Part shown: piece by piece, positions 5,217-13,559 of the stretch
Layout: the number at the start of each line of letters is the position of its first letter
How positions within the stretch are numbered: the first letter of the stretch is position 1
Source: CAYVUM01 sp964454795
Lineage (GTDB): Bacteria > Pseudomonadota > Alphaproteobacteria > Rhodospirillales > Defluviicoccaceae
DNA: 18,294 nt
Direction of reading: 5' to 3'
NCBI GenBank assembly: GCA_964454795.1
Contig: CAYVUM010000072.1
Coordinates: 1 to 18,294, forward strand
Notes under the pieces: model-generated
The model's database searches: none
Told to the model about the DNA's origin: nothing
Seen by the model: the letters and a program-made list of their open reading frames with translations, nothing else
Made by a program: the position numbers and the translations under genes

Positions 5217-8200
5217 GTGTCCGAAAACTTCGAGTTTTTTGTGCTGAATCCGGCGGGTCTGCCCGACCCTGCGCTGGCGATTGCCGGCTCGCGGGCTGGC
5301 GCCACGGGGATTGTCAATCTCGAGTTCGCGGGGGCCGGTTTTGATCTGACCGGCGTCGTCGATGCGATGGTCCGGCACGCCTCCGGATCGTTCGGTATCA
5401 AGCTCGATGCCGGCCGGCTCGACCAGATTGCGCCCGTCCTGAACGGGCCCCCGGCGGGCTTCCGTGTGGTGATCGTCGATGCAGACGCTGCCCGGGCGGC
5501 GGCAACGCCGCTTGACGCATTCCGCGCCGGTGGCGGCCGGGTGCTCGTGGAAATCACCGCCTGGACCGAGGATCTCGGCGAACTGGCGGCGCGGATCGAC
5601 GGCTGGTGGGCGAAGGGACACGAGGCCGGCGGCCGCATCGGCGAGGTCTGTTCCTTCGTCCTCGCCCAGGAGCTGGCGCGGCGGACCCCCCTGCCGTTCT
5701 TTGTCCGCGGCGGCATCAACGTCCACAGCGCCCCGGCGGCGTCGGTCCTCGGGGCCGCCGGGGTGGTGCTCGACGATCAGCTCCTGCTGCTCCGGGACTC
5801 GCCGCTGGCGGCCGGCCTGGCCCAGAAGCTGGCCTATTACACGGGCACTGACGGCATTGTCGTCGACGACGAGACCGGGCACCGTCACCTTCGCCTGTGG
5901 CTGCCACCGGGCGACCGGACGGCGCGGGCGGCCCGCGATGCCTGCCTTGCCGATCCGGCGGCGTTCCTCGACGGCGACGCTGTCCTCGCCTGGCGTGCCG
6001 ACGAGGACCAGGGGGGACTGCGCCCGCTCGGCCAGGATGGCGCGTCCGCAGCCTTTTTTGCGCGCCAGTTCAAGACCGTGGCACAGGCAGTGCGGGCGTT
6101 GCGGGCGGTGGTCACCGACCGGCCGGGAGAAGCGCTCCGCCTCAATCTCCTCGGTGAGGAAACCCCGCTCGCCCGCGCCCATGGCACCCGGCTGCCGATC
6201 GTTCAGGGGCCGATGACCCATGTCAGCGATCGCCCGGCCTTCACCAGAGCGGTCTCCGCCGCCGGCGCCCTGCCGATGGTCGCGGTCTCGCTGATGCGCG
6301 GCGATGCCGTTGCCACACTGATGAAAGAAACCAAGGAGACGCTCGGCGACCTGCCCTGGGGGGTCGGGCTGCTCGGCTTCGTTCCGGCCGATATCCAGGC
6401 CGACCAGCGGGCGGCGATCGCCGCCAATCCGCCGCGGTATGCGATCATCGCCGGCGGCCGCCCCGATCAGGCGCAGGAACTGGAGCGGGCAGGCATCCTC
6501 ACTTACATCCACGTGCCATCGTCGATCCTGCTCACCCAGTTCCTGGAGCAGGGCGCCCGCAATTTCATCTTCGAGGGGCGGGAATGCGGTGGTCACGTCG
6601 GCCCGCTCGGCAGCTTCTCGCTGTGGGGGGCGATGATCGACGCTCTGCTTGCCCATGACATCGTCCGCCGCGAGCCGGACCGCGTCCGGGTCCTGTTCGC
6701 CGGCGGCATCCATGACGCCCCCTCGGCGGCGGCGGCGGCGACCATGGCCGCGCCGCTGGCGGCCGCCGGAGTCGGCGTTGGCTTCCTGATGGGGACCGGC
6801 TACATCTTCACCCGCGAAGCGGTCGAGTCCGGGGCGATCACCCCGGCCTTCCAGCGCACGGCCGTGGAGTGCACACGCACCGACCGGCTGACCACCGGGC
6901 CCGGCCATGCCAGCCGCTGTGCCAATTCGCTGTTTGTCTCGGCGTTCTGGCAGCGGCGGCGGGAACTGGAGGCGGAAGGCCGGGACGGCCATGCCATCCA
7001 CGAGGAGCTCGAGACCTTGTCGCTCGGCCGCCTGCGGATGGCGACCAAGGGTCTCTATCGTCTCAATCCGGACAGCCGCGAGCTGTCAGCGGTGTCCGAA
7101 AGCGATCAGGTTGCCGGTGGGATGTACATGATCGGCCAGGTCGCCACCCTGCGCGATCAGGCGATCACCGTGGACGACCTGCACCAGGCGGTCAGCGAGG
7201 AGGCCATCAGCCACCTCGCCCGATTTGCCGGCATCCCTTCCAGCCACCGCCAGACCCGCGCCGCACCGCCGCCGGCGGATGTGGCCGTGATCGGCATCGG
7301 TGTGCTGCTGCCGCAGTCGGCCTCGGCGCGGCGCTACTGGCAGAACATCCTCGCCGGCTTCAATGCGGTGACCGAGGTGCCCGCTGAGCGGTGGGACTGG
7401 CGGCTCTATTTCGATGCGGACCGGCGCGCTCGCGACAGGATCTACAGCCGCTGGGGCGGCTTCGTTGATCCGGTGCCGTTCGACCCGATGGTCTGGGGAA
7501 TCCCGCCGATGGCCGTGGATGCCATCGACCCGTTTCAGCTGATGACCCTCGAGCTGGTCCGTCAGGCCCTCACCGATGCCGGCTATGACATGACCGACAT
7601 CCGGGAACGCGAGGAAACCTCGATCATCCTCGGCTTCAGCGGCGGCCTCGGCGAACACGGAATCCTCTACGGCCTGCGCTCGGAACTGAAACGCTTCGCC
7701 GATCTGGACGGAGAGGGGACCCCCTACGCAGCCCTGCCGGAATGGACGGAGGACAGCTTCGCCGGCCTGCTGCCCAACGTCGCCGCCGGCCGGGTCGCCA
7801 ACCGCCTGAATTTCGGCGGGGTGAACTTCTCCGTGGACGCGGCCTGCGCCTCGTCGCTGACGGCCGTCCATGAGGCGGTCATGCAGCTGGAGACCGGCCG
7901 CAGCGACCTGGTGATCGCCGGCGGGATCGACACCCTGCAGAGCCCGTTCGGGTTCATGTGCTTCAGCAAATCCCAGGCGCTTTCGCCCACCGGCCGTTCG
8001 GCCACGTTCGACGCCGGCTCCGACGGCATCACCATCTCGGAGGGCCTGGCACTGGTGGTGCTGAAGCGGCTGGCCGATGCCGAGCGCGACGGCGACCGGA
8101 TTTACGCGGTGATCAAGGGCGTCGGCGGCTCCAGCGACGGCCGCGCCAAGGGGATGATGGCACCGCTCCCCGCCGGGCAGCAGCGGGCGCTCCGCCGCGC

Positions 8201-11200
8201 CTACGCCCAGGCCGGATACTCGCCGGCGACCCTCGACCTGGTCGAGGCCCATGGGACCGGCACGGTCGCCGGCGACAGCGCCGAGCTCGACACGGTCACC
8301 AGCATCCTCCGCCGGGCCGGTGCCGGGAAAGCCAGCTGCGCCATCGGCTCGGTCAAGACCAACATCGGCCACACCAAGGCCGCCGCCGGCGTGGCGGGCA
8401 TGATCAAGGCGGTGCTCGGCCTCTATCACAAGACCATACCGCCCCACCGCGGCGTCGAGACCCCCAATCCTGGCCTGACCGAACCGGACAGCCCCATCTA
8501 TCTCAGCCAGTTGCCCCGGCCGTGGGTGCGCCATCCCGACCACCCGCGCCGCGCGGGGGTCAGCTCGTTCGGCTTCGGCGGGACCAACTTCCACGTAACC
8601 CTGGAGGAATACGAAGGCGAATTCCGGTCGTGGGTCCGTCCCGCGCCGCTTGATGACTGGCCGTGCGAGTTGTTCGTCTGGCGGGCAGCCGATCGCGATG
8701 CGCTGATCAGCGCCCTCACCGCCATGGCCGCGGTGCTCGAGCACGAAAATCGGCCGCCGCTCGCGGCGATCGCCAAGGCGCTTGCCGGATCGCTGCCCGA
8801 CAACGGCCTGACCGCGGCGATCGTCGCCGAAAGCGCCGAGGCCCTCAAAACCCGCATCGGCCATGTGGTCAAGGCGCTCGGCACCAGCAACGGTGCGGTG
8901 CCGATGCCGCCGGGAGCCTACATCACCCCGGCTTTCGCCACCGCCGGCCGGGTCGCCGGCAAGGTGGCCGTGCTGTTCTCCGGCCAGGGGTCGCAGTATC
9001 CCGATATGTTGCGAGAGGTAGCGGTGGTGTTCGAGGAGGTCGGCCGCGCCCTCGAAGAGGCCGATGCGGTGACCATCGAGACCCCGACGTTCGCTGCGGA
9101 CGGCGAAGCCCGGCTCAGCCGGCAGATTTATCCGCCGGAGCGCTTCAGCCCGGACGAGGAGGCCGCGGCCCGTGCCGCCCTCACCCGCACCCAGATCGCC
9201 CAGCCGGCGCTCGGTGCCGTCGAAATCGGCCTGTGGCGGCTGCTCGATGCGCTCGGGGTCGAGGCCGACATGATGGCCGGGCACAGCTACGGCGAATACG
9301 TGGCCCTGCACGCCGCAGGCGTGCTTTCGACGCGCGACCTGTTGCTGACCTCCGAGGCGCGCGGCCGGTTCATCGCCGCGGCCGCCGCCGGCGGCGAGCT
9401 TGGCACCATGGCGGCGGTGATGGCCGACGGCGAGGCGGTGGCCGGGGCACTCGGCGATCGCCCTGAGATTGTTCTCGCCAACTTCAATGGTCCCATGCAG
9501 ACCGTGATCTCGGGCAGCCGCGCGGCGGTAGAAGCCGCTGTCCGCGACCTGGAAGGGAAGGGGCTGGAGGTCAAGATGCTGCCGGTTGCGGCGGCCTTCC
9601 ACTCGCCGCTGATGGCGCCGGCGCGTGAGCCGCTGGCCGCGTTCCTCGACCGGCTGGGCTGGGCAGCGCCGTGTTGCCCGGTGTATGCCAACGTCACCGG
9701 CCGCCCCCACGCTGGCGATCCGGATGCCATCCGTGCGCAAATGGCCGACCACCTCATCCAGCCGGTCCGGTTCGTGCAGACCATTCAGGCGATGCACGAC
9801 GACGGTGCCCGGGTGTTTCTGGAGGTCGGTCCGAAATCGGTGTTTAGCGACCTGGTGCGGTCGATCCTGGGCGACCGTCCGCACGTGGCGGCGGCGCTCG
9901 ACGGGACCGGCGGCGGCCTCAAAGGATTTCTCAACGGCCTCGCGGCCCTGGTTGCGGCGGGCCTGCCGGTCAGGCTTGACCGGCTGTTCCGAGGCCGGGC
10001 GGTCCCGACAGTCCGCCTCGATCGCCCGGAAACCTGGGCCAAGGAAACACCGTTACCCGGTCATGTCTGGCTGGTAACGGGAAGCTCAGCCGGACGTCCC
10101 GGTCAGCCGTCTCGGCGGCAGCCCGTGGCGATCGCGGCGCGGACAGAACGTCAGGATCCTCAAAATAAAGAAAACGTCCAAGGTTTCGAGACGCGTAGCA
10201 TTGGTTCACAGCCGCCGGAGCGGCTTTGGGCAGAACCTTCCTGGTTTGCAGAGCCGGAAGATCCGCTGCCCCTCGCCGGCCGGCACGGGACGGAGGAATT
10301 ATGGCAAATGGACGGTAACAGACCTTTCAGCGGTTACGGGACGTCGACCGATCAGGTCATGGCGGCCTATCACCAGACCATGCTCCAGTTCCTGCGAATG
10401 CAGGAACGGGTCATGACCGCGTACCTCGGCGCGCCCTCTAACGGGGACGGCCGCGATGCCCACATGTTCGAGGAGGTGCCGATGGCACCCTTCGCGGAAA
10501 CCGGTGAGACCGGGTTTCTCGACCCTGCTGCGGCGGCTGCGGGAATGCCGCGGCCGATCGCCCAGCCGCGGCCGGCAACCGCCGAGCCGGCCAACGGCGG
10601 CGCGGGCACTCCCGCAGCACCGCAACAGGCCGCCGCTCCGGCACTGCAGCCGGTACCCGAGCCGGCCCTGGCAGCCGCACCCGCTACCGAGGTGGCCGAA
10701 GCACCAGCACCCGCCGCCGCGGCACCGGACATCGACCGCAAGGCGCTGTTCCTGCAGCTGATCAGCGAGCGGACCGGCTATCCGGAGGACATGCTCGGCC
10801 TCGATCAGGATATCGAGGCGGACCTCGGCATCGACTCCATCAAGCGGGTGGAAATCCTCGGTGCCTTCCGCGACGCCCTGCCGAAGGCGATGTCCGAAAA
10901 GCTTGCGGACGGCGTCCAGGCCATGGTCAAGGCCCGCTCCATCCAGGCGATCCTCGACCTCATGACCGAACGCCTCGGGGAGGGCACGCAGCGCCCTTTT
11001 GATTCCGCCGGGGAGGAGGAACGGGAGCCGGCAAGCGCCCCTCTTCCCCGGTATGTCACCCGCGCGCTTGCCGAACCTGCAGACGGGCTCGCGCGACGCC
11101 CGCTCCTCCCCGGCGTCTACGTGATCACTGCCGACGACGCCGGGGTGAGCGAAGCGTTGGCAGCCCGCCTGACCGTGGAAGGGGTGATCCCGGTGATCAT

Positions 11201-13559
11201 CGCGGGGCGGACCCTGGCCGATGAAAGCAGCCTCGGCGGCTGGCTGGTGGAACAGAAGAGCCGCGGGCCGCTCCGCGCCGTGATCCATCTTGCTCCCCTC
11301 TCCGGCGGCGACGCGCCGGCAGAGGGCGATCTGGCCGCGTGGCGCGCCCGGGTCCAGTCTGACGTCAAGGCGCTGTTTCCGCTGTTGCGGCTGGCTGCCG
11401 GCGACCTGGGTGAGGACGGCTCGGTGATTGCCGCCAGCGCCATGGGCGGACAGTTCGGGCGCGATTTCTCCGCGGGCAGTGCGGTCCCGTGGACGGCGCT
11501 GATCGGCGGCGGCAACGTCGGCCTGCTCAAGTCGCTCAGTCTCGAATGGGAGCGGGCCCGGCTCAAGGCCGTCGACCTCGACACCCACGAGCCGGCGCAG
11601 CGGCTCGCCGAACACATTCTGATGGAGCTGACCCTCGCAGGTGGCCGGCGTGAGGTGGGCTATCCCAGCGGCGTGCGGACGATTTTCCGCACCGAACCGG
11701 CCTCCCTGACCCCCGTTCCGCCCGGCCCGCGGCAGCCCGATGCCGACTGGGTCGTCGTTGCCATCGGCGGCGCCCGGGGAATCACCGCAGAGACCCTCCG
11801 GCCGCTCGCCGAGGCCGGGGCGACGCTGGTCCTGATCGGCCGCAGCCCGCTGCCGGAGCAGGAGCCGGACGCCTTCGCCGGTCTCGACGCCGCGGCCCTC
11901 CGCAAGCACTTCATCGACGATGCCCGCGCCGCCGGGGCTGCCCCGCGACTGGTCGAGATCGAGGGCAAGGTTCAGGGAGTGCTGCGCCAGCGGGAGATGA
12001 TCGAGTGCGTCGGCGACCTGAAGGCACTCGGAGCCCGGATCGTCTACCGGGAGGCGGACACCCGCAACGAGGCGCAGGTGGCGGCGCTGATGGCCGGGCT
12101 TTATGACGACTACGGCCGGATCGATGCCGCAATTGTCGGCGCCGGGGTCATCGAGGACCGCCTGCTGATCGACAAGGACAGCGCCAGTGTCTCCCGGGTC
12201 ATCGACACCAAGGTCGACAGCGCCTTTCTGCTCGCCCGCCACATCCGCCCGGAGACCCTCCGGTTCTTCTGCCTGTTCACCTCCGTCGCCGGCCGCTACG
12301 GCAATGCCGGGCAGACCGACTACGCGGCCGCCAACGAGATCCTCAACCGCTTTGCCTGGTCCCTGCAGGCGCGCTGGGGGCCGGCGGTGAAAGTCAGCGC
12401 CATCAACTGGGGCCCCTGGCTCGCCACCACCCGGGGCGCCGGGATGGTCACGGCGGAGACCCGCCGCAAGTTTGAGGCGAAGCACGTCACCCTGGTCGCT
12501 CCTGAGCCGGGACGGCGGTTCCTGATCGACGAGCTGCGGTTTGCCCCGACCGACCAGGTGGAGGTGACCGCGGGAGACGCCCCGTGGGAATTTGCTGAGG
12601 CCCGCTTTGAAGCGGCCGGTACGGCCGCCGATGCCCCGCCGCTGCCGCGGGGATCGGCGCAGCCGCTGATCGCCGGAGCCCAGGTCCGGGCGGCGAGAGG
12701 CGATGGCGCAACGGTCCTCAAGACCGTCGACCTGGTCAGCGATGCCTATCTGGACCACCACCGCCTCGACGGCATTCCGGTGATGCCGCTGGCCGTCGCC
12801 ACCGAGTATATGGCCGAGGCCGTCCAGGCGGCGCTGCCGGACCGGGTGGTGACCGGCATCGACGATGTGCGGCTGCTGCGCGGCATCCGCCTGAGCGGCC
12901 ACCAGCTGCCGGTCCGCATCAAGGTCGGCGCTCCGACCAGCGACGGCGCCGTTGCCGTCGAAATGATCGCCGACCTGGAGTCAGCGCCCGCCCGCCTCGA
13001 CTACCGGGCGACGGTGCGGCTGGCGAGCGCCGGTGAGCCGGCCCCGCCGCCGCCTCTGCCGCCGGCCCCCGTGGGCACACCGCTGTCGGCCGGGAAAGCC
13101 TATGTCGAGTGGCTGTTCCACGGGCCGATGTTCCAGTGCGTCACGGAACTCCTGACCATGACCCCGCAACGGATCGTTGCCCGAGCCCGCCCGTCCGATG
13201 CGCGGCGGTACTGCCCGCCGTCCGGCGGCGGTGCCTGGCTGTTCGACCCGGGACTGATCGACAGCGCGATCCAGTTCATGCTGGTGTGGTCGCGAGCGTT
13301 CCGCGGCTCGTCAGTGCTGCCGAATTTCCTCACCGGGGTCCGGCGGGCCGGTTCTGAACCACTCCCCCCGGATCTGATTCTGGACATCGACATTGCTTCC
13401 GATCTGCCGGCGACAGCGGTGGCATTCAGCTTCCGGGTCTTCGACAACCAGGGCCGGGTCCGGCTGTGGGCGGATCGCTTCGAAGCGGCTGCCGCTCCCG
13501 ACCTCAACCGCCTGGGAGGCGGCTGGGCCGGCGGCCGGCCCGATTGGATGACGACATGA
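5217..13559 (+). CDS. Type I iterative polyketide / Pfa-like synthase subunit 1: ER(TIM)-KS-AT-ACP-KR-DH
   Basis: A 2780-aa multidomain enzyme (numbering from GTG 5217). Residues 1-300 look like a degenerate TIM-barrel module (FVRGGIN, GAAGVVLDDQ). About 320-680 is a nitronate-monooxygenase/PfaD-type flavin enoylreductase with QGP at 330-332 and ECGGH (His460). KS at 687-1135 has the Cys877 (DAACASS), His1012 (EAHGTG), His1052 triad. AT at 1246-1555 has Ser1357 in GHSYGE and AFHS (His1462), a malonyl-type signature. A helical segment at 1712-1738 and an Ala/Pro linker lead to a single ACP (1840-1920) with Ser1874 in GIDS. The KR comprises a structural half (1940-2170) and a catalytic half with GGARGIT (about 2183), Lys2332, Ser2356, Tyr2369. 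The double-hotdog DH has HxxxGxxxxP from His2515 and DPGLIDSAIQ (Asp2682). All steps for full reduction are present, so it should build long acyl chains iteratively from malonyl units. Its stop overlaps the next start (ATGA). Family assignment is secure; the product is unknown. Confidence 0.95.
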   Translation: MSENFEFFVLNPAGLPDPALAIAGSRAGATGIVNLEFAGAGFDLTGVVDAMVRHASGSFGIKLDAGRLDQIAPVLNGPPAGFRVVIVDADAARAAATPLDAFRAGGGRVLVEITAWTEDLGELAARIDGWWAKGHEAGGRIGEVCSFVLAQELARRTPLPFFVRGGINVHSAPAASVLGAAGVVLDDQLLLLRDSPLAAGLAQKLAYYTGTDGIVVDDETGHRHLRLWLPPGDRTARAARDACLADPAAFLDGDAVLAWRADEDQGGLRPLGQDGASAAFFARQFKTVAQAVRALRAVVTDRPGEALRLNLLGEETPLARAHGTRLPIVQGPMTHVSDRPAFTRAVSAAGALPMVAVSLMRGDAVATLMKETKETLGDLPWGVGLLGFVPADIQADQRAAIAANPPRYAIIAGGRPDQAQELERAGILTYIHVPSSILLTQFLEQGARNFIFEGRECGGHVGPLGSFSLWGAMIDALLAHDIVRREPDRVRVLFAGGIHDAPSAAAAATMAAPLAAAGVGVGFLMGTGYIFTREAVESGAITPAFQRTAVECTRTDRLTTGPGHASRCANSLFVSAFWQRRRELEAEGRDGHAIHEELETLSLGRLRMATKGLYRLNPDSRELSAVSESDQVAGGMYMIGQVATLRDQAITVDDLHQAVSEEAISHLARFAGIPSSHRQTRAAPPPADVAVIGIGVLLPQSASARRYWQNILAGFNAVTEVPAERWDWRLYFDADRRARDRIYSRWGGFVDPVPFDPMVWGIPPMAVDAIDPFQLMTLELVRQALTDAGYDMTDIREREETSIILGFSGGLGEHGILYGLRSELKRFADLDGEGTPYAALPEWTEDSFAGLLPNVAAGRVANRLNFGGVNFSVDAACASSLTAVHEAVMQLETGRSDLVIAGGIDTLQSPFGFMCFSKSQALSPTGRSATFDAGSDGITISEGLALVVLKRLADAERDGDRIYAVIKGVGGSSDGRAKGMMAPLPAGQQRALRRAYAQAGYSPATLDLVEAHGTGTVAGDSAELDTVTSILRRAGAGKASCAIGSVKTNIGHTKAAAGVAGMIKAVLGLYHKTIPPHRGVETPNPGLTEPDSPIYLSQLPRPWVRHPDHPRRAGVSSFGFGGTNFHVTLEEYEGEFRSWVRPAPLDDWPCELFVWRAADRDALISALTAMAAVLEHENRPPLAAIAKALAGSLPDNGLTAAIVAESAEALKTRIGHVVKALGTSNGAVPMPPGAYITPAFATAGRVAGKVAVLFSGQGSQYPDMLREVAVVFEEVGRALEEADAVTIETPTFAADGEARLSRQIYPPERFSPDEEAAARAALTRTQIAQPALGAVEIGLWRLLDALGVEADMMAGHSYGEYVALHAAGVLSTRDLLLTSEARGRFIAAAAAGGELGTMAAVMADGEAVAGALGDRPEIVLANFNGPMQTVISGSRAAVEAAVRDLEGKGLEVKMLPVAAAFHSPLMAPAREPLAAFLDRLGWAAPCCPVYANVTGRPHAGDPDAIRAQMADHLIQPVRFVQTIQAMHDDGARVFLEVGPKSVFSDLVRSILGDRPHVAAALDGTGGGLKGFLNGLAALVAAGLPVRLDRLFRGRAVPTVRLDRPETWAKETPLPGHVWLVTGSSAGRPGQPSRRQPVAIAARTERQDPQNKENVQGFETRSIGSQPPERLWAEPSWFAEPEDPLPLAGRHGTEELWQMDGNRPFSGYGTSTDQVMAAYHQTMLQFLRMQERVMTAYLGAPSNGDGRDAHMFEEVPMAPFAETGETGFLDPAAAAAGMPRPIAQPRPATAEPANGGAGTPAAPQQAAAPALQPVPEPALAAAPATEVAEAPAPAAAAPDIDRKALFLQLISERTGYPEDMLGLDQDIEADLGIDSIKRVEILGAFRDALPKAMSEKLADGVQAMVKARSIQAILDLMTERLGEGTQRPFDSAGEEEREPASAPLPRYVTRALAEPADGLARRPLLPGVYVITADDAGVSEALAARLTVEGVIPVIIAGRTLADESSLGGWLVEQKSRGPLRAVIHLAPLSGGDAPAEGDLAAWRARVQSDVKALFPLLRLAAGDLGEDGSVIAASAMGGQFGRDFSAGSAVPWTALIGGGNVGLLKSLSLEWERARLKAVDLDTHEPAQRLAEHILMELTLAGGRREVGYPSGVRTIFRTEPASLTPVPPGPRQPDADWVVVAIGGARGITAETLRPLAEAGATLVLIGRSPLPEQEPDAFAGLDAAALRKHFIDDARAAGAAPRLVEIEGKVQGVLRQREMIECVGDLKALGARIVYREADTRNEAQVAALMAGLYDDYGRIDAAIVGAGVIEDRLLIDKDSASVSRVIDTKVDSAFLLARHIRPETLRFFCLFTSVAGRYGNAGQTDYAAANEILNRFAWSLQARWGPAVKVSAINWGPWLATTRGAGMVTAETRRKFEAKHVTLVAPEPGRRFLIDELRFAPTDQVEVTAGDAPWEFAEARFEAAGTAADAPPLPRGSAQPLIAGAQVRAARGDGATVLKTVDLVSDAYLDHHRLDGIPVMPLAVATEYMAEAVQAALPDRVVTGIDDVRLLRGIRLSGHQLPVRIKVGAPTSDGAVAVEMIADLESAPARLDYRATVRLASAGEPAPPPPLPPAPVGTPLSAGKAYVEWLFHGPMFQCVTELLTMTPQRIVARARPSDARRYCPPSGGGAWLFDPGLIDSAIQFMLVWSRAFRGSSVLPNFLTGVRRAGSEPLPPDLILDIDIASDLPATAVAFSFRVFDNQGRVRLWADRFEAAAAPDLNRLGGGWAGGRPDWMTT

